A DNA stretch of 42,581 bases, from positions 1 through 42,581 of the forward strand of contig JAJDNS010000135.1 in NCBI GenBank assembly GCA_022340585.1, given 5' to 3'. Below are positions 42,411 through 42,581 of the stretch, one piece after another. Position 1 is the stretch's first letter, and every line of letters begins with the position of its first letter. The DNA comes from Acidobacteriota bacterium. Lineage in GTDB: Bacteria > Acidobacteriota > Vicinamibacteria > Fen-336. Position numbers and translations under genes: made by a program. The notes beneath the pieces were generated by a model. The model saw only the letters and a program-made list of their open reading frames with translations, searched no databases and was not told the DNA's origin.

Positions 42411-42455
42411 AACGGAGAATTCCGAGTTCGACGCGCGGAGCAGCGAACTCGGAAT
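42411..42455 (-). terminator. 12-bp stem-loop plus CTCCGTT after the edge gene
   Basis: Minus-strand ATTCCGAGTTCG (42455-42444) pairs with CGAACTCGGAAT (42430-42419). CTCCGTT follows after one base, then a C/T-rich stretch. It closely resembles the clpA hairpin (shared TTCCGAGT, loop start TGCT, ACTCGGAA, CTCCGT) and lies 10 nt after the stop of the gene at the window edge. Confidence 0.65.
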
Positions 42456-42465
42456 GACCCGGGCT

Positions 42466-42581
42466 TCAGCGCTCCGGGACCGTCACCCGGCCCTGCACGC
42501 GCTCGTGCGTGATGTCGCCCGAGCCGTCCTCTTCGACGGTGAAGTCGCCGTCGACGTCCTCGACGTGGATGTCACCGGAGC
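42466..42581 (-). CDS. 3' end of a DUF4097/adhesin-head-like protein (partial)
   Basis: Only the last 38 codons lie in the window; the 5' part is beyond 42581. They encode SGDIHVEDVDGDFTVEEDG, then SGDITHERVQGRVTVPER and a stop. The recurrent SGDIxVxxVxGDFTVxxDGSGDI pattern is typical of the beta-helical repeats in DUF4097/DUF2807 putative adhesin-head proteins, which are usually secreted or envelope-anchored. The frame is short but its pattern, its stop and the following terminator-like hairpin make it convincing. Confidence 0.7.
   Translation of the reverse strand, partial: SGDIHVEDVDGDFTVEEDGSGDITHERVQGRVTVPER

Overview
The window is chromosomal, GC-rich DNA from a Gram-negative bacterium. 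An outer membrane is implied by a patatin–Omp85 autotransporter-like protein, lipoprotein-processing genes and a predicted lipoprotein. The housekeeping order tig-clpP-clpX-lon-engB-rho-rpmE-prfA-prmC-murA, the Pro/Ala-rich Ser/Thr kinase and the inositol-phosphate synthase would suit an Acidobacteriota-like lineage. That placement is an inference from gene content; no rRNA is present to test it. I see no phage, insertion sequence, CRISPR array or foreign island.

Layout. 1-370: G-rich 15-bp minisatellite, a hairpin and tRNA-Leu(UAG) on the minus strand. 400-8374 (+): proteostasis block tig, clpP, clpX, lon, then engB and rho, with many start/stop overlaps. 8375-8925: a 551-nt gene-free interval with four inverted repeats, one copy of a 70-bp dispersed repeat, pyrimidine-rich tracts and the rpmE promoter. 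8926-16466 (+): rpmE, prfA, prmC, murA, mutY, a DUF1499 protein, a HIT protein and a receptor-type Ser/Thr kinase with a pilin-like tail. 16482-19972 (-): a GAF protein, and a two-gene unit of a Wzx/MATE-like flippase and a B12-binding/radical-SAM-like protein that has lost its iron-sulfur cysteines. 19990-21057: an orphan polytopic membrane protein facing a tiny Cys-rich lipoprotein. 21156-28294 (+): ileS, lspA, lgt, rluD, a Nudix ADP-ribose-pyrophosphatase-like gene and a CreD-like membrane protein. 28383-42581 (-): a diguanylate cyclase with a LacI-type sensor, myo-inositol-phosphate synthase, a small unknown gene behind a strong promoter and structured leader, metH with two overlapping small genes (one apparently starting at CTG), clpS-clpA, a type Vd-like patatin, and the 3' end of an adhesin-head-like gene.

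How the genes work together. ClpXP, Lon and ClpAP with its adaptor ClpS, together with trigger factor, form nearly a complete folding and degradation toolkit. prfA-prmC pairs a release factor with the methylase of its GGQ glutamine. lspA-lgt are two lipoprotein maturation steps that would also serve the small lipoprotein.

The most unusual signals are in the non-coding DNA. First, at least nine genes have a TANNNT -10-like hexamer ending only 7-11 nt before the start codon, the geometry of leaderless transcripts; one 10-bp site could fire in both directions. Second, several transcript ends carry a stem-loop followed by a YTCCGTY motif and a C-rich, G-poor tract with no U-run, suggesting a common and possibly Rho-assisted termination signal. 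Third, a 70-bp palindromic repeat occurs in two distant 3' intergenic regions. These are read from the sequence by eye and have not been tested by computation.
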